NCBI GenBank assembly: GCA_036563645.1
Contig: DATCMA010000058.1
Span: forward strand, 62,001 to 126,000
Direction: 5' to 3'
DNA length: 64,000 nucleotides
Origin: DATCMA01 sp036563645
GTDB taxonomy: Bacteria > Actinomycetota > Actinomycetes > Mycobacteriales > Micromonosporaceae
Part shown: in pieces, positions 52,002-60,364 of the stretch
Position numbering within the stretch: the stretch's first letter is position 1
How the letters are laid out: each line of letters begins with the position of its first letter
Position numbers and translations under genes: made by a program
The notes under the pieces: generated by a model
Seen by the model: only the letters and a program-made list of their open reading frames with translations
Database searches by the model: none
Told to the model about the DNA's origin: nothing

Positions 52002-52706
52002 ATGACGGCAGCGGAACGTCCCGCGGGGGTCCTCTTCGACGTGGATGGGACCCTCGTCGACACCACCTATCTCCATACCACCGCGTGGTGGTCGGCGCTG
52101 CGACAGGCCGGCTACGACGTGCCGATGGCGCTCATCCACCGCTCGATCGGCATGGGCGCGGACAAACTGCTCGATCACGTCCTCGGGGCAGGCCGGGATC
52201 GCTCCCGCGACGCCCAGTTGCGGGCGGCGCACGTCGCCTTGTACGCCGAGTACTGGAGCCGGCTTCGCCCCCTGCCGGGCGCGCCCCAGCTCCTGCGCGC
52301 CTGCGCGGCCCGGGCCCTGCGGGTGGTGCTGGCGTCCTCTGCCTCCGCGACCGAGCTGGCCGCGCTGCGTCGGGTGCTCGACGTCGACGACGTCATCACC
52401 GGCGCGACCTCCGGTTCCGACGCCAAGGAGACGAAACCCGAGCCCGACATCGTCGAGGCGGCGCTGGCGGCCGGCGGGCTGAGCCCGGACCGGGCGGTCT
52501 TCGTCGGGGACTCGGTGTGGGACGTCGCCGCCGCGGGACGACTCGGTATCCCGTGCGTGGCGGTGACCTGTGGGGGAACCAGTCGGGCTGAGCTCGTCGA
52601 GGCAGGGGCGCGGGCCGTCTACCCCGATCCCGCCGCTTTGCTCGCCGATCTCGACGCGTCACCCATCGGGGCGCTCACCCGTCCGGCCGCGGCCACACAC
52701 AGCTGA
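52002..52706 (+). CDS. HAD-family phosphatase (beta-phosphoglucomutase/PGP-like)
   Basis: 234 aa. Motif I GVLFDVDGTLVDTTYLH, motif II LASSASATE, motif III Lys in DAKETKPEPDIVEAAL and motif IV VFVGDSVWDVAAAG are intact, with a helical cap in between. Acts on small phosphorylated compounds; substrate unknown. ATG at 52002. It is followed by the antiporter gene after 55 bp. Confidence 0.9.
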   Translation: MTAAERPAGVLFDVDGTLVDTTYLHTTAWWSALRQAGYDVPMALIHRSIGMGADKLLDHVLGAGRDRSRDAQLRAAHVALYAEYWSRLRPLPGAPQLLRACAARALRVVLASSASATELAALRRVLDVDDVITGATSGSDAKETKPEPDIVEAALAAGGLSPDRAVFVGDSVWDVAAAGRLGIPCVAVTCGGTSRAELVEAGARAVYPDPAALLADLDASPIGALTRPAAATHS

Positions 52707-52761
52707 GCCGCGACGAGCGCAGATGACCTGAAGGCGAGACCACACCGGCCAGGAGGGGCGG

Positions 52762-54036
52762 GTGGAGTGGGATCCGGCTGATCTTGTGATTACCCTGTTC
52801 GGGCTCGGCGCGCTGCTCGCCGGTGTCCTGCCCAGGCTTGTCGAGCAGCGCCCGTTCTCGATGCCGATCGTGTTCGTGGCGCTCGGCATGGTGGTGTTCT
52901 CGCTGCCAACCCCCCTGCCACGTCCGGATCCCCTCACCTATCCGACGATCGCGATGCACCTCACCGAGCTGGGCGTGATCATCGCGTTGATGGGCGCCGG
53001 GCTCAAGATCGACCGCACGATGGACCTGTGCCGGTGGATGTCGACGTGGCGGCTCGTCATCATCGCCATGCCGTTGACGGTCGCCGGGGTCGCGGTGCTC
53101 GGCTGGTGGTGGATGGGGCTCGCCCCGGTCGCGGCCGTCCTGCTCGGCGGGGCGCTGGCCCCGACCGACCCGGTGCTCGCCTCCGACGTCGACGTGGGGA
53201 AGCCAACCGAGTCCGAGGACTCCGAGGACGAGGTCCGGTTCGCGCTGACCTCCGAGGGTGGGCTGACCGAAGGGCTGGCGTTCCTGTTCGTCTACGCGGC
53301 CATCGCGTGGGCCACCGCCCCCGAGCCCTCCCTCACCTGGTTGCTGCGCTGGCTCAGCGTCGACGCCGCGTACAAGGCGGCGATGGGCATCCTCGGCGGC
53401 ACCGCGGTGGGCTGGCTCCTCGGCCGGCTCTTCTTCCGTGCCCCGTCGGAGAAGTTCCGGCTCGCGCGGCACTCCGAGGGCTTCCTCGCCCTCGCGTCGT
53501 CATTCCTCACGTACGGCGCCGTGGAGCTCGTGGGTGGCTATGGCTTCCTCGCCGTCTTCATCGCGGCCCGAGCGATCCGCCGCGCGCAGCGCCGCGATCA
53601 CTACCACCAGGTGCTGCACGACTTCTCTGAACAAGTCGAACGGCTGTGGACCATGTTCCTGCTCCTCCTGTTCGGCGGGGCGGTGGCCAACGGTCTGTTC
53701 GCCGCGCTGACCTGGCAGGCGGCGCTCACCGGGTTGGCGCTGCTGCTGGTGATCCGTCCGCTGGTGGCCCGGTTTGCGCTGTGGGGAGCGCCCGGCTACG
53801 GCCCCGAGCACTGGGTGGTCGCGGCGTTCGGCATCCGCGGCATCGGAACGCTCTACTACCTGTCCCACACCGTGGCGCACGTCGTGGACTTCCCCCAGGC
53901 GAAGGAGGTCTGGGCCACCGGCGCCTTCGTCGTGCTCGTCTCCGTCGTGGTGCACGGCATCACCGCGACCCCGGTCATGCAGACGCTCGACCGGTGTCGG
54001 CGTCGGGCCGAGACATCCCCAGGGACCGCCCTCTAG
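52762..54036 (+). CDS. CPA1-type Na+/H+ antiporter
   Basis: 424 aa with about 12 membrane helices. The ion-binding pair of the CPA1 family lies in GGALAPTDPVLASDV (TDP motif, residues about 131-145); SEGGLTEGLAFLFVY follows, and the C-terminal half has FGIRGIGTLYYL. No long cytoplasmic tail. Expected to exchange monovalent cations for protons. GTG at 52762 after AGGAGGGG. Confidence 0.92.
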   Translation: MEWDPADLVITLFGLGALLAGVLPRLVEQRPFSMPIVFVALGMVVFSLPTPLPRPDPLTYPTIAMHLTELGVIIALMGAGLKIDRTMDLCRWMSTWRLVIIAMPLTVAGVAVLGWWWMGLAPVAAVLLGGALAPTDPVLASDVDVGKPTESEDSEDEVRFALTSEGGLTEGLAFLFVYAAIAWATAPEPSLTWLLRWLSVDAAYKAAMGILGGTAVGWLLGRLFFRAPSEKFRLARHSEGFLALASSFLTYGAVELVGGYGFLAVFIAARAIRRAQRRDHYHQVLHDFSEQVERLWTMFLLLLFGGAVANGLFAALTWQAALTGLALLLVIRPLVARFALWGAPGYGPEHWVVAAFGIRGIGTLYYLSHTVAHVVDFPQAKEVWATGAFVVLVSVVVHGITATPVMQTLDRCRRRAETSPGTAL

Positions 54037-54157
54037 CGGGCACCTCAGCCAGCGGAAGGCGACGTCACCGACCCAGGGGATCGACGGAGAGTAATTGACT
54101 CGTCGCTCAGCAGCCCTTCACATATCGCGGAGACACCCGTACGGTTATCGATGAATT

Positions 54158-54171
54158 TGGGAGCGCTTCCA
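54158..54171 (+). promoter_or_regulatory. CelR/CebR-type cellulase operator
   Basis: TGGGAGCGCTTCCA matches the 14-bp CelR/CebR palindrome TGGGAGCGCTCCCA at 13 of 14 positions. In Thermobifida and Streptomyces a LacI-family repressor binds this box and releases it with cello-oligosaccharides. It lies 42 bp upstream of the cellulase start. Confidence 0.8.
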
Positions 54172-54213
54172 TGGATGTATGTCCATGTCTTGCGCGCCGG
54201 AAGGAGTTCCTAC

Positions 54214-55617
54214 ATGCGCAGAACAGTCGTAGCCGGCGCCGTCGCTACGGCCGCGCTGACCGCTGCCGCAGCGGCCGGCGTCGTGCTGCTTCGGCCGTCG
54301 GCCGCTGAGGCCGCCGAGTCAATCTTCTACGTCGACCCCAACACCGCCGCGGCGCGCTGGGTCGCGGCCAACCCAAACGACCCGCGGGCGGCGGTGATCC
54401 GTGATCGTATCGCGAGCGTACCGCAGGGTCGGTGGTTCACCCACACCAACATCAACACGATACGCAGCGAGATCAGCGCGTTCACCGGAGAGGCCGCCGC
54501 CGCCGGCAAGATCCCGATCGTCGTCGTCTACAACATCCCGAACCGCGATTGCAGCGGCGCGAGCAGTGGCGGTGCGCCCGACCACGCGACCTACCGGCGC
54601 TGGATCGATGAAGTCGCCGCTGGCCTCGCGGGACGGCCCGCCTGGATCATCCTCGAGCCCGACGTGCTCTCGCTCATGGACAGCTGCATGAGCCCGCAGC
54701 AGCAGGCCGAGGTGCAGGCGTCGATGGCGTACGCCGGCAAGAAGCTCAAGGCGGCTTCCTCGCAGGTGCGGGTGTACTTCGACGCCGGTCACTCGGCGTG
54801 GCACTCCCCCGCCGAGATGGCCCGCCGCCTGGTCGGCGCGGATATCGCCAACAGCGCCGACGGTATCTCCACCAACGTCTCCAACTACCGGCGCACCGAG
54901 GATGAGGTCCGGTACGCCAAGGAGGTCATCGCGGCGACCGGCGCCAACCACCTGACCGCCGTCATCGACACGAGCCGCAACGGCAACGGGCCGCTCGGCT
55001 CGGAGTGGTGCGACCCGCCAGGTCGGGCCCTCGGCATCCCGAGCACCACCAACACCGGCGACCCGAAGATCGACGCGTTCCTGTGGATCAAACTGCCGGG
55101 TGAGGCCGACGGCTGCATCGCTCCGGCGGGGCAGTTCGTGCCGGACCGGGCGTACGAGCTGGCCATCAACGCGACGAACTTCCCGACTCAGCCGCCGACG
55201 ACCCCGCCGACGACGCAACCGACCACGCCGCCGACGACTCAGCCGCCGACGACTCCCCCGACGACGCAACCGACCACGCCGCCGACGACCCCGCCGTCGT
55301 CGAGCAGCTGCCGGGTGGAGTTCCGACCCAACGTGTGGCCGGGCGGTTTCACCGCCGAGATCGTCATCACCAACTCGGGCAGCGCGATCAACGGCTGGAC
55401 CCTCAGCTTCACCGTCGGATCCAATGTGCAGCTGAGCAACGGCTGGAGCGGCGTCTGGAGCCAGTCGGGCAACCAGATCACGGTCCGCAACGCTGACTGG
55501 AACGCCTCGCTGCCCACGGGCGGCACGGTCAACATCGGCTTCCAGGGCACCTACACCGGATCCAGCCCCGGGGAGCCGTCTGGGTTCACGCTCAACGGCA
55601 CGCCCTGCTCCCGCTGA
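54214..55617 (+). CDS. Secreted GH6 cellulase with CBM2
   Basis: 467 aa. A signal peptide (residues 1-33, ending SAAEA; the double Arg start could also fit Tat loosely) precedes a GH6 catalytic domain (about 36-325): VVVYNIPNRDCSGASSGG and the acid-bearing IILEPDVLSL, plus AVIDTSRNGNG. A Pro/Thr linker of about 40 residues follows, then a CBM2 (366-467) bounded by Cys366 and Cys465 with Trp residues in NVWPGG, INGW and NGWSGVW. It hydrolyses beta-1,4-glucan with inversion; open endoglucanase-type size. ATG at 54214 has AAGGAG 7 nt upstream; ATG at 54151 would include the operator and is rejected. Confidence 0.95.
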   Translation: MRRTVVAGAVATAALTAAAAAGVVLLRPSAAEAAESIFYVDPNTAAARWVAANPNDPRAAVIRDRIASVPQGRWFTHTNINTIRSEISAFTGEAAAAGKIPIVVVYNIPNRDCSGASSGGAPDHATYRRWIDEVAAGLAGRPAWIILEPDVLSLMDSCMSPQQQAEVQASMAYAGKKLKAASSQVRVYFDAGHSAWHSPAEMARRLVGADIANSADGISTNVSNYRRTEDEVRYAKEVIAATGANHLTAVIDTSRNGNGPLGSEWCDPPGRALGIPSTTNTGDPKIDAFLWIKLPGEADGCIAPAGQFVPDRAYELAINATNFPTQPPTTPPTTQPTTPPTTQPPTTPPTTQPTTPPTTPPSSSSCRVEFRPNVWPGGFTAEIVITNSGSAINGWTLSFTVGSNVQLSNGWSGVWSQSGNQITVRNADWNASLPTGGTVNIGFQGTYTGSSPGEPSGFTLNGTPCSR

Positions 55618-55645
55618 CACCGGCGGGCGCTGACCACCTAACCTC

Positions 55646-55676
55646 GAGCCCGCGAGTGGGCACCACTCGCGGGCTC
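55646..55676 (+). terminator. Strong hairpin terminator after cellulase gene
   Basis: 13-bp perfect stem GAGCCCGCGAGTG with its complement and a 5-nt loop, 28 bp past the stop codon. Confidence 0.8.
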
Positions 55677-55726
55677 ACTCCTGTCGTGGGGAAGTCGTCG
55701 AGGACACCTCGCGGCGCGCGAATACC

Positions 55727-55864
55727 TCACGCCGAGACGAGAAACACGCCGATCACGCCGAGCAGCACGATCGCGAGCAGGGTCAGCATCATCCCCTGTT
55801 CGCTGCGCAGGGGGTCGTACTCCTGCGGTGGGCGCGCGTGCGCTCCGTCGCGAGGAGCGGTCAT
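55727..55864 (-). CDS. 45-residue membrane protein
   Basis: MTAPRDGAHARPPQEYDPLR followed by a single membrane helix (MLTLLAIVLLGVIGVFLV). ATG at 55864 with a strong GAGGAGG 5-6 nt upstream supports it well. The polar N-terminus is likely cytoplasmic. No family assigned. Confidence 0.65.
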   Translation of the reverse strand: MTAPRDGAHARPPQEYDPLRSEQGMMLTLLAIVLLGVIGVFLVSA

Positions 55865-56293
55865 CGTCGGCCTCCTCACCTCATCGCAACGGCGGACACG
55901 GCGCGAGGCGATCGTGCCGCGCCGAGGACGGACGTCGTGGGATTGCCGGGCCGCCGAGTTGAGTGCACGGGAACCGTGGCGCTGCCCAGACCGCACTCCG
56001 GCAGATCCGCGGCCCACGCTTCGAATAACCCGGCTGACGGCATCGAAACCTCACCGCCGCCGCCACGCTCGTCGGCCGGTGCCTGACCAGACGGCCGCCC
56101 GAGACTCGGCGTGACGCTCTCGAGACACACCTATCCGATTTCTGATGAAAATGAGCTAAATATCCCCTATGGATATCGTACTTTCGGCTAGCTTTCATCG
56201 GCCATTAGTCCTACCGTCGGAGGCGTAGGGATCACGAGGGAGAGGGATCACGTCGGCAATTCGCCATACGCCCGCGGAGGCAGGAGGAACACG
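55865..56293. other. Regulatory region upstream of the sigma factor gene
   Basis: About 430 bp without a supported gene. The part at 56130-56215 is clearly AT-richer than the surroundings, as expected for a promoter and leader of the sigma factor gene. No defined -35/-10 pair is claimed. Confidence 0.4.
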
Positions 56294-57094
56294 ATGACCG
56301 CGACCACCACGGGTACGACACATGCCCCACCGCTGGGCTCCGCGACGTCCGTCGAGAGCGCGACCGACGTCCTCCACGCGATGGCGGCCCTTCCCCCCGA
56401 CCATCCCGCGCGGCCAGCCCTACGCGACCGCGCGATCGAAGCCTGGCTGCCATTGGCTCACCACCTCGCCCACCGCTACTGCGGCCGAGGCGAACCCACT
56501 GACGACCTCGCGCAGACCGCGGCGATCGGCCTGATCAAGGCGGTCGACAAATTCGACCCATCCCGCGGGGTGGACTTCGCCGGCTACGCCATCCCCACCA
56601 TCATCGGGGAGCTCAAACGGCACTTCCGTGACCGGACGTGGGACATTCGCGTCCCGCGGCGCCTCCAGGAGCTGCGGCTCAGCATCTCCGAAGCGAACAC
56701 CACCTTGCTGCAGTCGCTCGGCCGGTCGCCCACCGTCGCCGACGTCGCCGCCCACCTCGGCATCACCGAGGAGGAAGTCCTCGAAGGCCTGGAGGGGGCG
56801 CGCGCCTACAACGCCGTCTCCCTGTCCACGCCGACCGGTGACGGTGACCGCACCACCGAACTCGGCGACATGCTCGGCACCGAGGACGACGAGTACGAAC
56901 TCACCGAGCTGCGCGTCGCGCTCGGCCCGGCACTGGCCACCCTCGACGAACGGGAGCAGCGCATTCTGACCCTGCGGTTCTACGGCAACCTGACTCAATC
57001 GCAGATCGCCGAGAAGATCGGCGTGTCGCAGATGCATGTCTCGCGGCTGCTGGCGCGGGCGCTGAGCAAGCTGCGGGGACAACTGGGCGCGTGA
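56294..57094 (+). CDS. SigB/SigF/SigG-family RNA polymerase sigma factor
   Basis: 266 aa, type III sigma-70. Region 2: DDLAQTAAIGLIKAVDKFDP and YAIPTIIGELKRHFRDRTW; region 3: LQSLGRSPTVADVAAHLGIT; region 4: LTLRFYGNLTQSQIAEKIGV and SQMHVSRLLARALSKLR. These are typical of the actinobacterial stress/development sigma group. ATG at 56294 after GGCAGGAGGAACACG. No anti-sigma (RsbW) or antagonist gene is adjacent, but a PP2C phosphatase gene converges on it. Confidence 0.95.
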   Translation: MTATTTGTTHAPPLGSATSVESATDVLHAMAALPPDHPARPALRDRAIEAWLPLAHHLAHRYCGRGEPTDDLAQTAAIGLIKAVDKFDPSRGVDFAGYAIPTIIGELKRHFRDRTWDIRVPRRLQELRLSISEANTTLLQSLGRSPTVADVAAHLGITEEEVLEGLEGARAYNAVSLSTPTGDGDRTTELGDMLGTEDDEYELTELRVALGPALATLDEREQRILTLRFYGNLTQSQIAEKIGVSQMHVSRLLARALSKLRGQLGA

Positions 57095-57110
57095 TCGCGG
57101 ATCCCACACG

Positions 57111-57134
57111 GGGCGCGGGCCTTGCCCCGCGCCC
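57111..57134. terminator. Hairpin between convergent sigma factor and PP2C genes
   Basis: 9-bp perfect stem GGGCGCGGG/CCCGCGCCC with a 6-nt loop. It lies between the two convergent stops and can serve both. Confidence 0.65.
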
Positions 57135-57138
57135 GGGG

Positions 57139-57867
57139 TCAGGGGACCTCGACGACATCCGCGATCGCGACGGTGACGTTGTCCGGCCCGCCTTCCGCCA
57201 ACGCGAGGTCGACCAGGCGCTGGGCGCACACCAGCGGATCGGGCTGGCTGCCCAGGACCTCACTGATCGCCGAGATGGGGACCACACTGGAGAGGCCGTC
57301 GCTGCACAGCAGCCAGCGGTCGCCCACCTCCGGGGTCGTCGCCGCGTACGCCACGGTCACCGGGTCACCCTGCAGCGCGCGTGTGATCACCGCCCGTCGC
57401 GGGTGAGTCATCGCCTGTTCCTCGGTGATCACACCCTCGTCGACGAGCATTTGAACGAAGGTGTCGTCCTTCGTCATCTGCTCCAACATGCCGCCGCGCA
57501 ACCGGTAGGCGCGGGAGTCCCCGACGTGCACCAGGGCGACGGCGGTGCCGGTGGCGGAGAGCAGCAGCGCGGTCAGCGTCGTCCCCATCCCCTGCCGGGT
57601 GGGGTCCTCCGCGACCGCGGCTCGAATACGCGCGCTGGCGGTCTCGACCGCCTGGCGCAGGCTCTCGGCGAGACGGTCGTCGGGTAAGGGCCCGTCCAGC
57701 GCGGCGAGCGCACCGATCGCCAACGCGCTCGCCAGGTCTCCAGCGGCCATGCCGCCCATGCCATCAGCGACCGCGACCAGCCATTCTCCAGCGTGCACGG
57801 CGTCCTCATTGCCGCTTCGCACGAGGCCGCGGTCGCTTACCGCCGCGGAGCGCAGCTTCAGGGTCAT
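57139..57867 (-). CDS. PP2C-type serine/threonine phosphatase
   Basis: 242 aa PPM phosphatase, PstP-like in its catalytic core. Metal-binding residues are in SDRGLVRSGNEDAVH, VAVADGMGGMAAGD, LVHVGDSRAYRLRGG and LLCSDGLSSVV, with GGPDNVTVAIADV at the end. No C-terminal membrane helix is present, so it is soluble. Could dephosphorylate kinase substrates or an anti-anti-sigma factor for the neighbouring sigma gene; this is inference from position only. Confidence 0.93.
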   Translation of the reverse strand: MTLKLRSAAVSDRGLVRSGNEDAVHAGEWLVAVADGMGGMAAGDLASALAIGALAALDGPLPDDRLAESLRQAVETASARIRAAVAEDPTRQGMGTTLTALLLSATGTAVALVHVGDSRAYRLRGGMLEQMTKDDTFVQMLVDEGVITEEQAMTHPRRAVITRALQGDPVTVAYAATTPEVGDRWLLCSDGLSSVVPISAISEVLGSQPDPLVCAQRLVDLALAEGGPDNVTVAIADVVEVP

Positions 57868-58228
57868 GGTCGGCAGCCTGCCAAAACGCGAGTGGGAGTG
57901 TGGCTAGGGATTCGCTGGAACATGATTGCACGTGGGCGAAAGCGCACCCAATCGGTCCACTCACCGTCCCCGGTGCGGGTCCCTGACGTGCCGGTCAGTT
58001 CGCCCGGCACGGAGCAGGACGCCCGCTGCGCGGGCACCCGCGCCGGCCACGCACGGACACACGCCCTGAAGAATACAAAGGACGGTGTAAGGGTGGCGTC
58101 AGTTCCGCCACACCACTATCGATTCTCAGAGAACACCGACACTGTGGCGCGCGTCACCTCACCGACGCGCACCAACCCACGCGCCACGAGGGCCACGCCC
58201 GCCGGGCGCCGCCCGCTCGCGCTCCGGG
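57868..58228. other. Intergenic region upstream of PP2C gene
   Basis: About 360 bp. An open plus-strand frame (57793-58305) has no ribosome binding site, biased composition and overlaps two minus-strand genes, so it is not called. It should hold the PP2C promoter; nothing else is seen. Confidence 0.4.
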
Positions 58229-58498
58229 TCACTCGAACAGCGAGTGCCGCGTGCCCGGCGGCTCTTCCCGACGGCGAGCGGCCCGGCGCATCTGAACAAT
58301 CGTAAAATCGACAGCTGCGATTGCAGCGAGTACGAATAGAATCACTGCGAGCGGAACGAGATCCGCCCGGGCAGCAAGCACTCCCAGCCCTATCGACGAA
58401 ACCAGTCCGAACGTCGCGAAGAGCAAGCGGAGGTTTAGCGCACTATAGGGATGTCCAATTGTCCCTTTTGCCCCTCTCGGCTGGGATCTCACAGCCAT
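58229..58498 (-). CDS. DUF6343-like membrane protein
   Basis: 89 aa. The N-terminal GHPYSALNLRLLFATFGLVS resembles DUF6343, and two membrane helices are seen (LLFATFGLVSSIGLGVLAA and LVPLAVILFVLAAIAAVDFT). The C-terminus is Arg rich. ATG at 58498 follows GTGAGGACT. Divergent from the OleA-like gene, 103 bp apart. Function unknown. Confidence 0.7.
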   Translation of the reverse strand: MAVRSQPRGAKGTIGHPYSALNLRLLFATFGLVSSIGLGVLAARADLVPLAVILFVLAAIAAVDFTIVQMRRAARRREEPPGTRHSLFE

Positions 58499-58601
58499 AG
58501 TCCTCACGTACCCGGAGCCTCGGTGGGCGTAACCTCCTCCGGGCTCACCAGCAGCGTCGCTCGCCGCCCGCGTCACCGCACCCCTCGGAAGCGTGAGCAC
58601 C

Positions 58602-59630
58602 ATGAGTCCGCCCCTCACTCGCGCCACCACCGATATTCGCGTCGGCATCACCGGGGTCGGCGCCGCGCTCCCCGATGAGCGACTGACCACAGCCGACCTG
58701 CAACGCCGAATCAGCGAAGCCAGCGGCTTTCCCTTACCGCGCAATCTCATCCAGGCGGCGACGGGCATCGAATCTCGGCGCATCGCCGCCGACGGTGAAT
58801 ACGCCTCCACGCTCGCCGTCCTCGCCGCCCGCCAGGCCCTCACCCAGGCCGGGCTCGAACCTGGGGACATCGACCTGCTGCTGTTCGCGTCGGCGACCCG
58901 AGACGTCGTCGAGCCCGCGACCGCCCACATCGTGCAGGCGGAGCTGGGAACCCGCGCCCACGTCTTCGATATCACCAACGCCTGCAACAGCTTTCTCAAC
59001 GGCATCGACACCGCCCGCGCGTTCATCCTCAGCGGACGCGCCCGCCGTGCCCTCGTCGTCACCGGGGAGACCCCGACCCGCTCGATGCGGTGGCGCGTGA
59101 CGAGCCTGGCGCAGGCGAAATCCTCCTTCGCGGGATTCACCTTCGGCGACGCCGGCGCCGCGGTCGTCGTCGAACCGGTGACTACGGGCGGGATCATCGA
59201 TATCGATACCGAGACTCACTCGGAACACTGGGCGATCGGGGGAATCTTCGGCGGAGGATCCCGGCACCCCCGCGACCCGGAGTACACCTACTTCCAAGGA
59301 GACGGGCGACAGCTGCGTCGCGTCGTCGAGGGCATTGGGTTCGGCATCCTCGACCGCGTGCGGCAACGGACGGGATGGGACTGGTCCGACTACGCCCGCG
59401 TCCTCGTGCACCAGGTCACGCTGCCCTACCTCGACCGATTCATCGAAGTCACCGGAGTGCCGAAAGACAAAATCGAGGTCACCATCCCCGAGTTCGGCAA
59501 CATGGCCAGCGCGACGCTCGGAGTCCAGCTCGCCCGCATCTGCCCAGAGCTTCGCCCCGGTGACCGGGTGATGTTCATCGGCATCGGCGGCGGCATCAGC
59601 TTCATGACCATGGTCTGGGAGAAGTCGTGA
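58602..59630 (+). CDS. OleA-like 3-oxoacyl-ACP synthase III (thiolase fold)
   Basis: 342 aa KAS III-type condensing enzyme. The catalytic triad is visible: Cys128 in FDITNACNSFLNG, His270 in VLVHQVTLPYL and Asn300 in PEFGNMASATLG. The N-terminal SGFPLPRNLIQAATGIESRR and absence of other fatty acid synthase genes favour an OleA-like enzyme that joins two acyl-CoAs head to head over a FabH. ATG at 58602 (GGAAG 11 nt upstream) is preferred to GTG at 58593. First gene of a five-gene overlapping operon. Confidence 0.9.
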   Translation: MSPPLTRATTDIRVGITGVGAALPDERLTTADLQRRISEASGFPLPRNLIQAATGIESRRIAADGEYASTLAVLAARQALTQAGLEPGDIDLLLFASATRDVVEPATAHIVQAELGTRAHVFDITNACNSFLNGIDTARAFILSGRARRALVVTGETPTRSMRWRVTSLAQAKSSFAGFTFGDAGAAVVVEPVTTGGIIDIDTETHSEHWAIGGIFGGGSRHPRDPEYTYFQGDGRQLRRVVEGIGFGILDRVRQRTGWDWSDYARVLVHQVTLPYLDRFIEVTGVPKDKIEVTIPEFGNMASATLGVQLARICPELRPGDRVMFIGIGGGISFMTMVWEKS

Positions 59631-60364
59631 CCGAGTTGTGGGTGATCGTCCCCGCCTACAACGAGGAGAAGCGCATTGGTCAGACGCTCGCCGCACTGGC
59701 CGCACAGACTGATCTCGATTTCGCGCTCCTCGTCGTCGACAACGCCTCCACCGACGGCACCGCCGACGCCGTCCGCCGCTTCGCCGCTACCGCTCCGTTT
59801 GCTGTGCACCTCATCCATGAACCGGAGAAAGGCGTTGGCTGCGCGGTGGACACCGGTTTTCGTTACGCCATCTCAAACGGCGCGCAGCTGTTGGCGCGTA
59901 CCGACGCCGACTGCCTTCCCCATCCACAGTGGGTGGCCGTGGCGCGGGCGGCGTTGCGGGCGGGGGCCGGCATGGTCTGTGGGCGAATCGTCGCGCGCCG
60001 TGACGAACACGGGCCGCTGGGCCGAGCCGGTTTCCGCCTCCTCGTCATGCTGGCCACGCTCTTCGGACGGTTCCGCCCCGCCAATCGCGGTCCGGAGTAC
60101 CGCGCGCCGTACCGCATGCACGCCGGGAACAACATGGCGATCACGGCTCAGCTCTACCTCGAGTGCGGCGGCATGCCGCGCCGCCCGTCACCCACCGACC
60201 GCGCCTTCCTCAATCGCGTCCGCCGAACCACCGCCAACATCGTCCACTGTCGATCGATGGTGGTGGAGAACTCCACGCGCCGAATCCGCGCCTACGGGCT
60301 TCGGCGCACCGCGTCCTGGTACCTCGACCGCGGCAGCGGTGGACTGACCCCGGACCCACGCTGA
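59627..60364 (+). CDS. GT2 family glycosyltransferase
   Basis: 245 aa GT-A enzyme. ELWVIVPAYNEEKRIGQTLA, VVDNASTDGTADAVRRFA and the DxD-type motif LLARTDADCLPHP are present; RPSPTDRAFLNRVRR may be the later catalytic region. There is no membrane helix long enough to be sure of anchoring, though LLVMLATLFGRF is hydrophobic. It overlaps the KAS III stop by 4 bp. Donor and acceptor unknown; context suggests a lipid-like acceptor made by its operon partners. Confidence 0.9.
   Translation: MTELWVIVPAYNEEKRIGQTLAALAAQTDLDFALLVVDNASTDGTADAVRRFAATAPFAVHLIHEPEKGVGCAVDTGFRYAISNGAQLLARTDADCLPHPQWVAVARAALRAGAGMVCGRIVARRDEHGPLGRAGFRLLVMLATLFGRFRPANRGPEYRAPYRMHAGNNMAITAQLYLECGGMPRRPSPTDRAFLNRVRRTTANIVHCRSMVVENSTRRIRAYGLRRTASWYLDRGSGGLTPDPR

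Noticed and set aside
55180..55310. Repeats that could suggest a CRISPR or minisatellite
   Set aside because: They encode the Pro/Thr linker of the cellulase in frame and have no spacers.
57793..58305. 170-codon plus-strand frame
   Set aside because: Overlaps two minus-strand genes, has no ribosome binding site and no hydrophobic or conserved pattern.
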